Of a DNA stretch of 22,554 bases, positions 1 to 8,128 are shown piece by piece. The notes beneath the pieces were generated by a model. That model was not told the DNA's origin and did not search any database. It saw only the letters and a list, made by a program, of their open reading frames with translations. Origin of the DNA: CAYWNA01 sp964459305. GTDB taxonomy: Bacteria > Planctomycetota > Planctomycetia > Pirellulales > Pirellulaceae. The first letter of the stretch is position 1. Each line of letters begins with the position of its first letter. The translations under genes were made by a program, and so were the position numbers. The stretch covers positions 1 to 22,554 of the forward strand of contig CAYWNA010000219.1 of assembly GCA_964459305.1 (NCBI GenBank), read 5' to 3'.

Positions 1-746
1 ATCGGCATGATATGGACACTGTAACGATCCAAGTAGGCGCGGGCCTTCTCGTCATCTTTCAGTAGCCGGCGGATCATACCCTGAACCACCCAGCTGCCTC
101 CAGGTTCCCAAGGGTGCGCCCGGGCGCGAATTAGGACCCGGTGCGGTGCGTCGTGGCTGCCAACTCGGATTATTTCCAAGGGGCGGCCTTCGACCGTCTC
201 ACCGATCTTCGTGATCGCGATGTTCGGGTTACCGCGAATTTCGTCCAGGAGCTTCTGCAAATCAGAGAGCCGATACGGCTCCAGCCGGGCAACGTACATC
301 TTGTCGGCTTCCATTCGTAGTGTTAGCTTCAGGCGATGGCCGTCGAGCAGCTCAGTTTCGCATGCACGCCAGTTCTTGCCGTCAGCAGAAACGTAGCTGA
401 TCGTCGTGTCCTTTGCCGGAGATCCCTTTCGCCCGTTGTAGATATTCATCAGATGGTTCAGAACGATCGTCAACTCGGAGCCCTTGGCGGCTTCCACTCG
501 GAAATGCCAATGACCGGCGGCACGGTTCGGGGAAGACCGCTCGTGGTCGTACATCAGGAACACGTTGACTTCGCCCGAGTCGTCGATCTCCCAGAACAAC
601 GGCGACGCGTTCTCGAAAGTTGTGTTGATGTAGATCAGTGAGTTGGACGGCGTGCCGCCGCCGGCCTTGTCTTCCTCTTCCGCCGCAGACGCGTTCACAC
701 CTGCGGCGAGTAGGATTGCCGCCATAATGGTTCTAGCAAGTTTCAT
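1..746 (-). CDS. Secreted M14-family zinc carboxypeptidase, N-terminal part (runs off the left edge)
   Basis: The 248 visible residues begin with a signal peptide (MKLARTIMAAILLAAGVNASA). A beta-rich region of about 110 residues follows, of the kind that precedes the catalytic domain in M14 proteins with an M14_N-type domain (W-E-I-D-D, H-W-H-F-R-V, L-R-M-E). The peptidase domain then starts: L-L-D-E-I, I-G-x-T-V-E-G-R-P-L-E, and near the left edge R-A-H-P-W-E-P-G-G. The H-x-x-E in that last stretch is the first zinc-ligand pair of M14 carboxypeptidases. The second zinc histidine and the catalytic glutamate lie outside the window. The ATG at 746 is preceded by GGAGG with a short 4-nt spacer. 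The protein probably acts outside the cytoplasm on peptides or peptidoglycan stems. It is the last visible gene of the minus-strand cluster, separated from GH127 by a hairpin-forming repeat, so it may have its own promoter. The family call is firm; the substrate is unknown. Confidence 0.85.
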   Translation of the reverse strand, partial: MKLARTIMAAILLAAGVNASAAEEEDKAGGGTPSNSLIYINTTFENASPLFWEIDDSGEVNVFLMYDHERSSPNRAAGHWHFRVEAAKGSELTIVLNHLMNIYNGRKGSPAKDTTISYVSADGKNWRACETELLDGHRLKLTLRMEADKMYVARLEPYRLSDLQKLLDEIRGNPNIAITKIGETVEGRPLEIIRVGSHDAPHRVLIRARAHPWEPGGSWVVQGMIRRLLKDDEKARAYLDRYSVHIMP

Positions 747-781
747 GAGACCTCCTTCAAGTGTGGACTATGGCAGTTATT

Positions 782-913
782 TGAGGGTGTCCGGGAATTC
801 GATGCGCCAAGATACGCGGTTTTCGGGAGGGCGAGGCTCCTGCCGAGCCGCGTGGCGGTTCCAGAAACTCGGCTCAGCAGGAGCTTCGCCCTCCCAATTC
901 CCGGACACCCTCA
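782..913. repeat. Imperfect inverted repeat, planctomycete-type intergenic element
   Basis: The outer arms, 782-799 and 896-913, are perfect 18-nt reverse complements. The inner arms, 825-849 and 871-895 (core GGGAGGGCGAGGCTCCTG), match with two mismatches. The right arm is continuous, whereas the left arm carries 25 extra bases at 800-824 between its outer and inner parts. The loop is 850-870. The element sits just 3' of the GH127 stop and 5' of the M14 gene, so the transcript could fold into a long hairpin. From memory, GGGAGGGCGAGGCTCC-type inverted repeats are frequent in planctomycete intergenic regions; I could not check this. It could be a miniature mobile element, a terminator or an RNA structure. 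Confidence 0.85.
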
Positions 914-941
914 GTTCTTTCCTTCGAATGTCGCACGCGTT

Positions 942-2996
942 TCACCGCAGCGGTAGCCAGACGGTCATCTGCGAAATGCCGCGGTTGGCCCAGGCGTAGT
1001 AGGGGATCAGTGTAACGCGAATTCGTTTCTCACTGGCCGGCTCCCAACGCTGGTAGAGCCGGTCGGTCCAGTCAGGTGATTGCATGACGTGTGCTTCTCC
1101 ATCCAGGACTGCTGCGCCGTCGAGTAGGTCTTTGTCCCGCCGCGGTGTCCACTTCGCACCTGCGACGATGGCTACGTCGTCCACGCCGACGCCCTCCGGC
1201 AAGTCCGGCGATTCCAGGCAGTACACGATCGGCCCACGCATCACCGCCACCTGGCTTCGGGCTTCTTCGATCAGCGGATGGGCTCGCAGGAAGACCACAT
1301 CCATCGGCAGGTCGAGTTCCACGAGGTCGCCCGCTGACCATTTTCGGCGAATCGCTGCGTAGGTCCCCGGCGTCAGCTCGACGTTGGAGGGCTTTCCATT
1401 GATCTGAAGGGCCGCGTCCGTTGCCCAGCCAGGGACGCGCAGCATCAACGCCATGGGATCGTTGGCCGCTTGCTGGACCTCGATCGTGATCTTCCCATCC
1501 CACGGGTAGTCGGTCTTCTGCGTCAGTCTCACAGACGATCTGTCGGAGAGCTGGGTCTGGAGGTTGTTGCTGCCGTACAGGTTCACCCAAACCGTGTCGT
1601 CCGAGACGCTGTAGGCCCAACTTTGCAGCTTGGCCAACGTTCGCGACACGTTAGGCGGGCAGCAGAAGCAATGAACGGGTGACTTGGGAGTCGTGTCGGG
1701 CCAGCGCGCGGCCGAATCGTTGCTCAACAGCGGCACATCCGGCCCGCAGCGCCGTAGCGGATTCGTGTAGAAGAAATCGGTGCCGTTCAAACCGATGGCG
1801 GACAGCATGCTGTTGTACAACACGCGTTCCATCACGTCGGTGTACTTTGCGTCGCCGGTCAGGCCCAGCATGCGCCAATTCCACATGGCGTTGCCGATGT
1901 TGGCACACGTCTCGTTGTACGCCGTGCGGTTGGGCAACTGGTACTCCGCCCCGAACGCCTCGTGCACGGAATCACGCGGCCAGCGCCGAAACGTTTGACG
2001 CAACAGTTCGCCGTGATGCAATGCCGCCACGCCGCCGGTGATGTACATCTTGTGCGTCGTCACGTCGTGCCACAGGCGGTTCAGCGCGTCCATCAAGGCC
2101 TTTTCGCCCGTCTCGGCATAGACGTCGGCCGCACCGCACCACAGGTAAGTGGCCGTCACGCAATGGCCTACGGCTTCTTTCTCCTTGCGCAGCGGTACGG
2201 CGGCCTGGTTCTGGTTGCTGCCTCCAGGCTGCGATCCCCGCATGTCAACAAAAATGCCGGCCAGCTCCAGGTATTTCCGGTTCCCCGTCGTGCGATACAG
2301 GTCCACCGCACCCATGATGTTCGACGGATTGAATCCGAAGTGGGCCAGTTCCTTAGGACGCGGCGAGAATACGTCGTACAGGTAGTCGCCGACGCGTGTG
2401 GCGATCTTCAGATAGCTGTCTTTGCCCGTGGCACGATGATGCACGCACGCGGCTGTCATCAGATGGCCCATGTTGTAGAACTCGTGATGGTTCAGGTTCT
2501 CCCAACGGTCGACACCCTTGAGTTGGACCCACGACGAGAGGTACCCATCCGCCTGTTGGGCCTTGGCGACCCACGCGATGGCCTCATCCATCAACCGATC
2601 GAGTTCCGCGTCGCCGGAGACTTCGAACAGATGCGCCATGGTCTCGATACACTTATGGCAATCCCCGTCGCTCCACTTCGTCCCGCCTGGATCGGCCTTT
2701 GCAGCCAAACCGCCGGCTATCTTCAGGTCGTTGAACGTCGCCGCGTTGTCGGGCAATTGCATGACGCGCCAAAGGTTCGGCGTCACCACGCGACGGCACT
2801 GCTCGTACCGTCCCCCCCAGAACCCGTCAGTCCACCGGACGTCTTTCAGCGAGACGCTCCGCAGTTTGATGTGGGGACTCAGATTGTCTTTGGGGACGCT
2901 GCCCTCTTGGCCTACGGCCAATTGGCAAGGGGCGGCTACGACCACCAGCAGCATCGCTGCCATCAGCGTTCTTTGAATCTTGTCGTTGGCCTTCAC
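942..2996 (-). CDS. Secreted GH127 (DUF1680) beta-L-arabinofuranosidase
   Basis: A 684-residue protein with a signal peptide (hydrophobic residues 10-29). The DUF1680 opening L-x-x-V-x-L-K-D-V-R-W-T-D-G-F-W is at about 45-60, and an (alpha/alpha)6-barrel-like body continues to about 460. The catalytic set of the studied family member HypBA1 is all present by motif alignment: a general acid/base glutamate (E346, H-E-A-F-G), zinc ligands E362 and C364 (N-E-T-C-A-N), and C443, C445 and C446 in H-C-F-C-C-P-P-N. C445 matches the nucleophilic cysteine and C446 a zinc ligand. A beta-sandwich C-terminal region follows. The family removes beta-L-arabinofuranosyl groups from glycans or hydroxyproline-linked arabinose. 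The start is GTG, chosen because AAGGAG lies 8 nt upstream and the signal peptide is then complete. It sits close behind the shortened Tat gene, probably in one transcript. Family call strong; exact substrate inferred. Confidence 0.93.
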   Translation of the reverse strand: MKANDKIQRTLMAAMLLVVVAAPCQLAVGQEGSVPKDNLSPHIKLRSVSLKDVRWTDGFWGGRYEQCRRVVTPNLWRVMQLPDNAATFNDLKIAGGLAAKADPGGTKWSDGDCHKCIETMAHLFEVSGDAELDRLMDEAIAWVAKAQQADGYLSSWVQLKGVDRWENLNHHEFYNMGHLMTAACVHHRATGKDSYLKIATRVGDYLYDVFSPRPKELAHFGFNPSNIMGAVDLYRTTGNRKYLELAGIFVDMRGSQPGGSNQNQAAVPLRKEKEAVGHCVTATYLWCGAADVYAETGEKALMDALNRLWHDVTTHKMYITGGVAALHHGELLRQTFRRWPRDSVHEAFGAEYQLPNRTAYNETCANIGNAMWNWRMLGLTGDAKYTDVMERVLYNSMLSAIGLNGTDFFYTNPLRRCGPDVPLLSNDSAARWPDTTPKSPVHCFCCPPNVSRTLAKLQSWAYSVSDDTVWVNLYGSNNLQTQLSDRSSVRLTQKTDYPWDGKITIEVQQAANDPMALMLRVPGWATDAALQINGKPSNVELTPGTYAAIRRKWSAGDLVELDLPMDVVFLRAHPLIEEARSQVAVMRGPIVYCLESPDLPEGVGVDDVAIVAGAKWTPRRDKDLLDGAAVLDGEAHVMQSPDWTDRLYQRWEPASEKRIRVTLIPYYAWANRGISQMTVWLPLR

Positions 2997-3004
2997 AGTC
3001 GTGT

Positions 3005-3010
3005 CTCCTT
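3005..3010 (-). promoter_or_regulatory. Ribosome binding site that decides the GTG start of the GH127 gene
   Basis: On the minus strand this reads AAGGAG, followed by 8 nt and the GTG at 2996. The first in-frame ATG lies inside the signal peptide and has no comparable site, so the GTG is the better start. Confidence 0.75.
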
Positions 3011-3043
3011 GGTCAACTAGTTGTTGTGTCTTTCATCCAACGG

Positions 3044-3790
3044 CTACGAGTCCCGTTGGCGGCGCAGGATGTGAAGCGACCGTGCGGGGAGTTGCCATGT
3101 CGTTCGACCTTGTTCGGATGCTTCATCAACGCGCACGTAGGCGTCCGCAGTGGCTACTTCCGTCGGAGTGTTGCTGTAATTGGCAAGAACCAGATACAAC
3201 TCGCGGTTGGCAAAGACCGAGGCTACTACGTTTTCGGGTAAGGCCGCGGTGAGGAGGCTTGATTCGCTCATTTCGAGCCAAGCCCAAGTTCCCTCCTCGA
3301 CCATCGGCAAGTACTGTTTGAGCCAACGCTCGTGCGTGGGACGTGCATCGGGGCGAGGGATGGCCGAATCCCACTGGGAGTATGAGTAAGGTCCGTCGGG
3401 ATGGGCTTTGTAGTGTTCGCGGATCGCCAGGTAGTGACGCGACCAGAAGTCCTTCCTGTCCAGCGTGTACTCGATGCCGGGAATCGCCGCCCGCTCGCCC
3501 GTAAACGGCCGGCCCGCCGAGAGAAACGGGAACTGCATGTAGGGAATGGCGTGCAGGTAGCTGGTTGTCAAGTGTCTTCCGAGGCACGTCTCGATGCCGC
3601 GCTCGCACACCCCGATATTCTCAAGCCGCCGCCGGTGGTCCTCGGCCGTGTACGAGATCAGCGACTTGCGTAGGCCGGGTGTCTGTGAACGAGAAACCGC
3701 CAGCCCGGCTGCAGCTTCGGAAACGGCGGGAACGGCTGCTCCCAGCACAGAAGATGCCGAGGCGACCGTCAAGAATTGGCGTCTATCCAT
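3044..3790 (-). CDS. Tat-exported protein of unknown function, apparently missing its central domain
   Basis: An open frame of 248 codons with AAGGAA upstream and a twin-arginine leader (M-D-R-R-Q-F-L plus a hydrophobic stretch to about residue 28). The N-terminal block contains S-L-I-S-Y-T-A-E-D-H-R-R-R-L. From about residue 78 the sequence changes to H-A-I-P-Y-M-Q-F-P-F-L-S-A-G-R-P-F-T-G-E, and the C-terminal half has R-P-T-H-E-R-W-L-K-Q-Y-L-P. I recall much longer planctomycete/lentisphaeral proteins in which these two blocks are separated by several hundred residues of a glycosidase-like barrel. If so, the gene lost its core in frame, with the junction near 3554-3560 at the T-S-Y-L / Y-L-H-A-I codons. 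The remaining protein would be exported but probably lacks catalytic activity. The C-terminal residues look like a beta-sandwich. The function of the intact family is not known to me. Confidence 0.6.
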   Translation of the reverse strand: MDRRQFLTVASASSVLGAAVPAVSEAAAGLAVSRSQTPGLRKSLISYTAEDHRRRLENIGVCERGIETCLGRHLTTSYLHAIPYMQFPFLSAGRPFTGERAAIPGIEYTLDRKDFWSRHYLAIREHYKAHPDGPYSYSQWDSAIPRPDARPTHERWLKQYLPMVEEGTWAWLEMSESSLLTAALPENVVASVFANRELYLVLANYSNTPTEVATADAYVRVDEASEQGRTTWQLPARSLHILRRQRDS

Positions 3791-3817
3791 TCTGTCGTTC
3801 CTTGCCGATGTGTTGAA

Positions 3818-6800
3818 TCAATCCCGCAAGTCTTCCGCCACTGCAACGCCGTCGAACCATGCGGTGCCTGTCTTGCCTCGCAGCAGCAGGTAGACGTTCA
3901 CGTTGCGGATCGGCTTCTTGGGCTCAATCATTCGCTCTGCGATCTCCCAGTCATGGGTTCCTGGCTTGAAGTTAACCGTCTGACCATACAGCGGCGTGCC
4001 GTCCACATAGTAGATATCCACGTACAGCGAGTAACCTCGTCCAGCGCCGCCGCTGACGTCTTCCGCGCGGGATGCGGCGCGGACCAAGATCGGGCAAGGC
4101 TGCTCCTGGTTGAGCGTGATACTTTGCGACACTTGTGATTGGTGCGATGCCAACTCGTTTCTGATCCGCACCGACGCCTTCCCGCCGCAGGCGACGGACC
4201 TGTCGACGTCGACCGTCCCGTCTGAGTGATGGCTCCATGCCGTCGCGCCGTCCTCGAATCCCGCGTTTCGCAATAGGTTTGCTTCGGCGGGGATGTGGAG
4301 CATGGAACGCCCCACACGCTCGGTAACGTCGGCGGTGGTCGCCGTAGCGGCCACCTCTACAGTACCGGCCCCGACACCCTGGCCCGGCTCGATCAGCACG
4401 ACCCGGCGTTCCTCGCCTCGTCCGGGCAGAGTGAGCGTGCGCGACCCGGGCGTAACCCAGCCCTCTGGTGCGTCGAGTGTCAAACATGCCTCGATCGGCC
4501 CTGAACGGTTGTTGCGCATGGTGACCGACGCGAGTAGTGCTCCGCTCTCGTCATCATTTCCCTCGCTGGCCAGCGAAACCTCCAGCGGCTTGGTGACGCG
4601 GAGCGAGCGAGTGGTGCGGATGGTTGCACCCTTGCCCTTGGAGCCGATGGTGACTATTCCGGTGAGTGACAGTGGCTCGCCAGCCGCTGCGTCCGCGGAC
4701 ACGCTAAGCGTGGCACCATCTTCCGTCCGCGTAACCTTTGCCTTGCCCTCGACTACGATCGACGTTCTCAGCGGCGCCTCACCGGCTTCGTCCATCGCAA
4801 ATCGCACCGGCACCTCATCACCGGCCGCCACTGTATCGGGCACGTCCAGGATCGGCGTCTGGAGGTCGAACGCGTCCAGCAGCGCATGGGCCAAGTGCTG
4901 TTCGACGGTCTCGATGTCGCGCAGCATGCGGCGGCAACTGCTCTCGGCATCCGCAGCGACGATCAGCTCGCGCAGCCGCGCCGTCAGCGATCCGATCGCC
5001 AGTAGCGATTCGCGCGAGGCATCGCTCTGGAGTTGGCTGGCGACGGCCTCTCGCGCGGCCTCGACGGCGGTGGCCAACTCGCCGCTGTCGGCTGCCACGC
5101 GTTGTTCCAGGTTATCGGGGATCGGTTCGTACCAGCGCGAGAACTCCGCATTCTTCACGTAGTTGTTGGCAAACTCGTCCTCAATCGTAACGGACGCGAT
5201 CTTGAGCCTGCCGCTGACGTTCGCGTGCATGTGAAGGCCGAGGTAAATCGCGCGCAGTGGCTGTTCGGGCTGGATGGTGAAGCGGACGTCGCGCCAATCA
5301 TAGCTGCCCTTGGGCAGGTCGAACTGCTCCGTGTCGCGATGCGTGAAACTGGGGCTGACCCAGCAGTGGCGAGCCAGCAGGTGTAGCGAGCCGTTTCCCT
5401 CGACGTTTTCGGCCGCGACGCGCAAACGGATGGTGACCGGCGCGGCCTTGGATTGAAAGAGCATTGCCCATTGCCAGGCCGCCTGAGTCCCGCGATCAGC
5501 GCCGTCGAGCACCATTGACCAGCCGTTGTCGGTCGGCTCGCGGGTGTACCCGTCGCCCGTGGGATGCCAGGCGAGGGCCACCGGCGGCTTGTCGGCGTCG
5601 ATCTCGCGCATGGTCATGCCTTGTTCGATGGTCTTGACGCACTGGCCGAGCCGCCAGAGTGCTGCCTGCCGGGGAGTCGCGATCTGCAGCATCATCACGC
5701 CATCAGCCGGAATGTCCAGATCCGTCACCAACGTCCGACCCTCGCGACGCAGGTCGATCGCGAGGCCGCTGACCACGTCCGTGCATTCGACCGCCCCGGG
5801 GTCGATGCCCAGTGCCTGCGAATCGACGGCCAGGCGGGTTGCGTGCGGCTGGGCGTCGTCGTTCAGTAGCGTCAGCCACACAATACCGTCTTCGCCCGGA
5901 CCGAAACGCTCGACGAACACACCGTCGAAGGACGAACGAGCGTGGGTGACTGGTTCCCAGCCCGCTCCGGCCAGCGTCTGCACGAGCGGCTGGTACTTGC
6001 GGAAGATGCCACGGTCGCGTTCATAGTATTCGGGGTGGTCCCAGTACCGTCCGCCCGGTCCGAGGCCACTGGGCGGCCAATCGAAGAAACCGGGAAAAAT
6101 GCCGTAGGCCAGTGCACGCTTGTGAAACAGCTCGATCTGGCCATGATCGCGGACCTGTTCGAAGTTACCTTTCAGCAAAGTGAGCATAGGTTTGTGCCAC
6201 GTGATCGTGCGCGCGTAGTTCATCTGTTCGCGCGAGATCCGCAAGCCAGTCTCGCTGCCGAAAAGGTCCAGCCACGGCGCGACGAAAGAACTGGCCGCGA
6301 AGGCCCCGTTCATCATCGTCACCTGGCCCTGCCCGCGCAAACGCTCGGCCGCGGCTTTGGCAAACTCGCAAGATGAAAAGAAGTTGTTTAGCACCGGCTT
6401 CCTCGCCACCGGGTCCCACATTGGCGGAGCCGTGGAGTACGGAAAGTGCTCCGTGCGGTAGTTCAGGCCCTGGCTCAGCCCGTCGTAGTAGAAACCGTCC
6501 AGACGCCCGCCATTTTGTTTTCGAGTACGCTCCGTGCGGCGGTCGGCATCGTCGAGCGTCCAGGCACCGTACGGCAGGTCGGGGTCGAGGTTGAACTGGG
6601 CGATAATGTGACCGTAGACGCGCGTCTTGGTGATGGCCATCTTGCCCTCGCGATCATGCAGGCCTACTGCCGAGTACATCTGTTCCGAGCCGGTGCGTCG
6701 CCGGAAGGTCTCCGCCATGACCTCCACAAGCCGCTCGTGAGGCGGAATCGGGTCTTTATCGGGATCGTGATCGGGGATGTTCGCGAATTGCCCTCCGTGC

Positions 6801-7819
6801 GTGAGGTAGGGGGCGTCGAGCACGCCGATCGCATCGTCGTACGCCGCTTCCGGCGCACCCTCCTGAAAGCGGAAACAGAACTCGTTCGCGTTGTCGATCT
6901 GCGACAGTGGCGAGAACGCCATCCACATGCCGGGTTGGTCCACATGGACCTTGAAGAACCCGGGGTACAGCCCGTAGTAGCGCTGCAGCGCGCTGCGGAA
7001 GCCCCACTCGGAGTCGCAAGCGTAGAGCACGAATTGAAAACTCCATTGGTTTGGCGGGTCGGTGTCGGGGGACAATGCCAGGTCGTACACGAGTTGGAGT
7101 CGCCGGGCGATCGGGTCGTAGGAAGTACGATAAACGCACGGCCGGTCCAACGGCACGGCCAGGCACAGGCCAACAGGGCCGGTCAGCACGGTACAGAAAT
7201 TGCGGTTTGCGGCGCCGATCCGCAGCGACGGCTTGTCGGCCCACTCCGGCAGGTCAGGCCAGGCTCGTAGCGATCGCACGTTTTCGTAGACCCGGGCCCG
7301 CCCGATCTCCCGTGCGGTTTGCATGTCGTCATGCCACTGCCAGCCGAGGGCGTCGACTGGCAGATTCAGCCGCAGCAGCACGCCACGGGCCGGCAGTTCC
7401 TTTCGGCCTACCAGTTTGCAGGTGACGCGCAGGGCCACGCCGGTTGTCTCGCAGCCTACCGTCGCGCTGGCTTCCAACCTCTCGAAGGCGATCGTCATAC
7501 CCGAGGCCAACGAACCATCGACTCGAGCGCCGGCGATGAACTCAGGCCCGCGTGTCACGTCGGCCAACTCCACCAGCGGACACGGCTCCGCTTTGCCGAC
7601 CACGTCCCTCCCTGAGACCGCGAGCGCCGTCACCCGAGCGGCATCGTCCACGGCTAGGGCCAGACCGGGTGCCGTCGCCGTCTCGACGCATGCCGGCCGG
7701 GCAGTGACGGACACATCGTCCTGCGGGCCGGCCGCCACGCTCCGAAGACCGAATACCACGAGAGAAGCAGACAGCACCCACATGGGCCACATCGACAAGT
7801 CGTTTTCGCGCGTGTTCAT
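3818..7819 (-). CDS. Large secreted multidomain protein, putative glycoside hydrolase with binding modules
   Basis: A 1333-residue protein. I chose the ATG at 7819 because GAGGAG lies 9 nt upstream and a signal peptide follows (M-W-P-M-W-V-L-S-A-S-L-V-V-F-G-L); the frame stays open 15 codons further up. Residues ~35-300 look beta-rich, as in domains that precede glycosidase barrels. Residues ~300-640 look like a TIM barrel: M-W-M-A-F-S at the start, D-G-F-Y-Y-D-G (D441, D446) and F-G-S-E-T-G (E523), acidic residues placed like catalytic ones. Residues ~765-880 resemble a jelly-roll binding module, ~900-985 are helical and coiled-coil-like, ~985-1165 look like Ig/NEW3-type domains (P-E-G-W-V-x-P), and ~1180-1333 are a CBM4/9-like module opening L-L-R-N-A-G-F-E-D. 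I cannot place the barrel in a named GH family. Neighbouring GH127 and GH51-like genes suggest a plant- or algal-type polysaccharide substrate. No truncation is evident. Confidence 0.75.
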   Translation of the reverse strand: MNTRENDLSMWPMWVLSASLVVFGLRSVAAGPQDDVSVTARPACVETATAPGLALAVDDAARVTALAVSGRDVVGKAEPCPLVELADVTRGPEFIAGARVDGSLASGMTIAFERLEASATVGCETTGVALRVTCKLVGRKELPARGVLLRLNLPVDALGWQWHDDMQTAREIGRARVYENVRSLRAWPDLPEWADKPSLRIGAANRNFCTVLTGPVGLCLAVPLDRPCVYRTSYDPIARRLQLVYDLALSPDTDPPNQWSFQFVLYACDSEWGFRSALQRYYGLYPGFFKVHVDQPGMWMAFSPLSQIDNANEFCFRFQEGAPEAAYDDAIGVLDAPYLTHGGQFANIPDHDPDKDPIPPHERLVEVMAETFRRRTGSEQMYSAVGLHDREGKMAITKTRVYGHIIAQFNLDPDLPYGAWTLDDADRRTERTRKQNGGRLDGFYYDGLSQGLNYRTEHFPYSTAPPMWDPVARKPVLNNFFSSCEFAKAAAERLRGQGQVTMMNGAFAASSFVAPWLDLFGSETGLRISREQMNYARTITWHKPMLTLLKGNFEQVRDHGQIELFHKRALAYGIFPGFFDWPPSGLGPGGRYWDHPEYYERDRGIFRKYQPLVQTLAGAGWEPVTHARSSFDGVFVERFGPGEDGIVWLTLLNDDAQPHATRLAVDSQALGIDPGAVECTDVVSGLAIDLRREGRTLVTDLDIPADGVMMLQIATPRQAALWRLGQCVKTIEQGMTMREIDADKPPVALAWHPTGDGYTREPTDNGWSMVLDGADRGTQAAWQWAMLFQSKAAPVTIRLRVAAENVEGNGSLHLLARHCWVSPSFTHRDTEQFDLPKGSYDWRDVRFTIQPEQPLRAIYLGLHMHANVSGRLKIASVTIEDEFANNYVKNAEFSRWYEPIPDNLEQRVAADSGELATAVEAAREAVASQLQSDASRESLLAIGSLTARLRELIVAADAESSCRRMLRDIETVEQHLAHALLDAFDLQTPILDVPDTVAAGDEVPVRFAMDEAGEAPLRTSIVVEGKAKVTRTEDGATLSVSADAAAGEPLSLTGIVTIGSKGKGATIRTTRSLRVTKPLEVSLASEGNDDESGALLASVTMRNNRSGPIEACLTLDAPEGWVTPGSRTLTLPGRGEERRVVLIEPGQGVGAGTVEVAATATTADVTERVGRSMLHIPAEANLLRNAGFEDGATAWSHHSDGTVDVDRSVACGGKASVRIRNELASHQSQVSQSITLNQEQPCPILVRAASRAEDVSGGAGRGYSLYVDIYYVDGTPLYGQTVNFKPGTHDWEIAERMIEPKKPIRNVNVYLLLRGKTGTAWFDGVAVAEDLRD

Positions 7820-7828
7820 CGTGAATCT

Positions 7829-7834
7829 CTCCTC
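7829..7834 (-). promoter_or_regulatory. Ribosome binding site deciding the start of the 1333-residue protein
   Basis: On the minus strand this reads GAGGAG, 9 nt before the ATG at 7819. It argues against the more upstream in-frame ATG at 7864, which would put a charged 15-residue extension before the signal peptide. Confidence 0.65.
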
Positions 7835-7878
7835 AACGTCCGGTAGAAGTGCGTGTATCTTCATTCAGGTCTTCCACG

Positions 7879-8073
7879 TCATCCCGCCTTCTTCGCGCCC
7901 CACATGGTCCATCCGGACGGCGGGCAGTCAGAAGACACGATCTCGAAGTCGCCGTTGCAGACGAGGTTGCCAGCAGTGCTGCCGGCGCCACGATCTTCGT
8001 CCGTGCCAAAGGCTGCCCGGACGCACGCTGCGTTCAACAAAACGGCCACCGCTAACATCGCGTGTGCCTTCAT
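7879..8073 (-). pseudogene. Truncated leader of a secreted binding-module protein
   Basis: Sixty-four codons with a strong GGGAGGA site 7 nt before the ATG and a clear signal peptide (M-K-A-H-A-M-L-A-V-A-V-L-L-N-A-A). The mature part begins N-L-V-C-N-G-D-F-E and continues P-S-G-W-T-M-W-G-A. This is the typical first strand of CBM4/9-like jelly-roll modules (N-G-x-F-E ... G-W). The frame stops before a domain could be complete, and I saw no continuation in the other frames before the next gene at 7819. It is most simply the 5' end of a gene that lost the rest. A functional 40-residue secreted peptide is possible but less likely. It lies directly upstream of the giant putative glycosidase, and its ribosome binding site may still drive local translation. 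Confidence 0.6.
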
Positions 8074-8128
8074 GGCTTAATCCTCCCAACTTTCTGGCTT
8101 CGTGCACGGCCCAAGGCGAGCGGCAGGA

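Noticed and set aside
1962..3020. Long plus-strand open frame of 352 codons
   Set aside because: It is antisense to GH127, whose catalytic motifs are all intact; its product has no recognisable motifs and no ribosome site. High GC at third positions opens such frames.
7820..7864. The longer N-terminus of the giant protein starting at 7864
   Set aside because: The 15 extra residues are charged and precede the signal peptide, whereas the ATG at 7819 has a well-placed GAGGAG.
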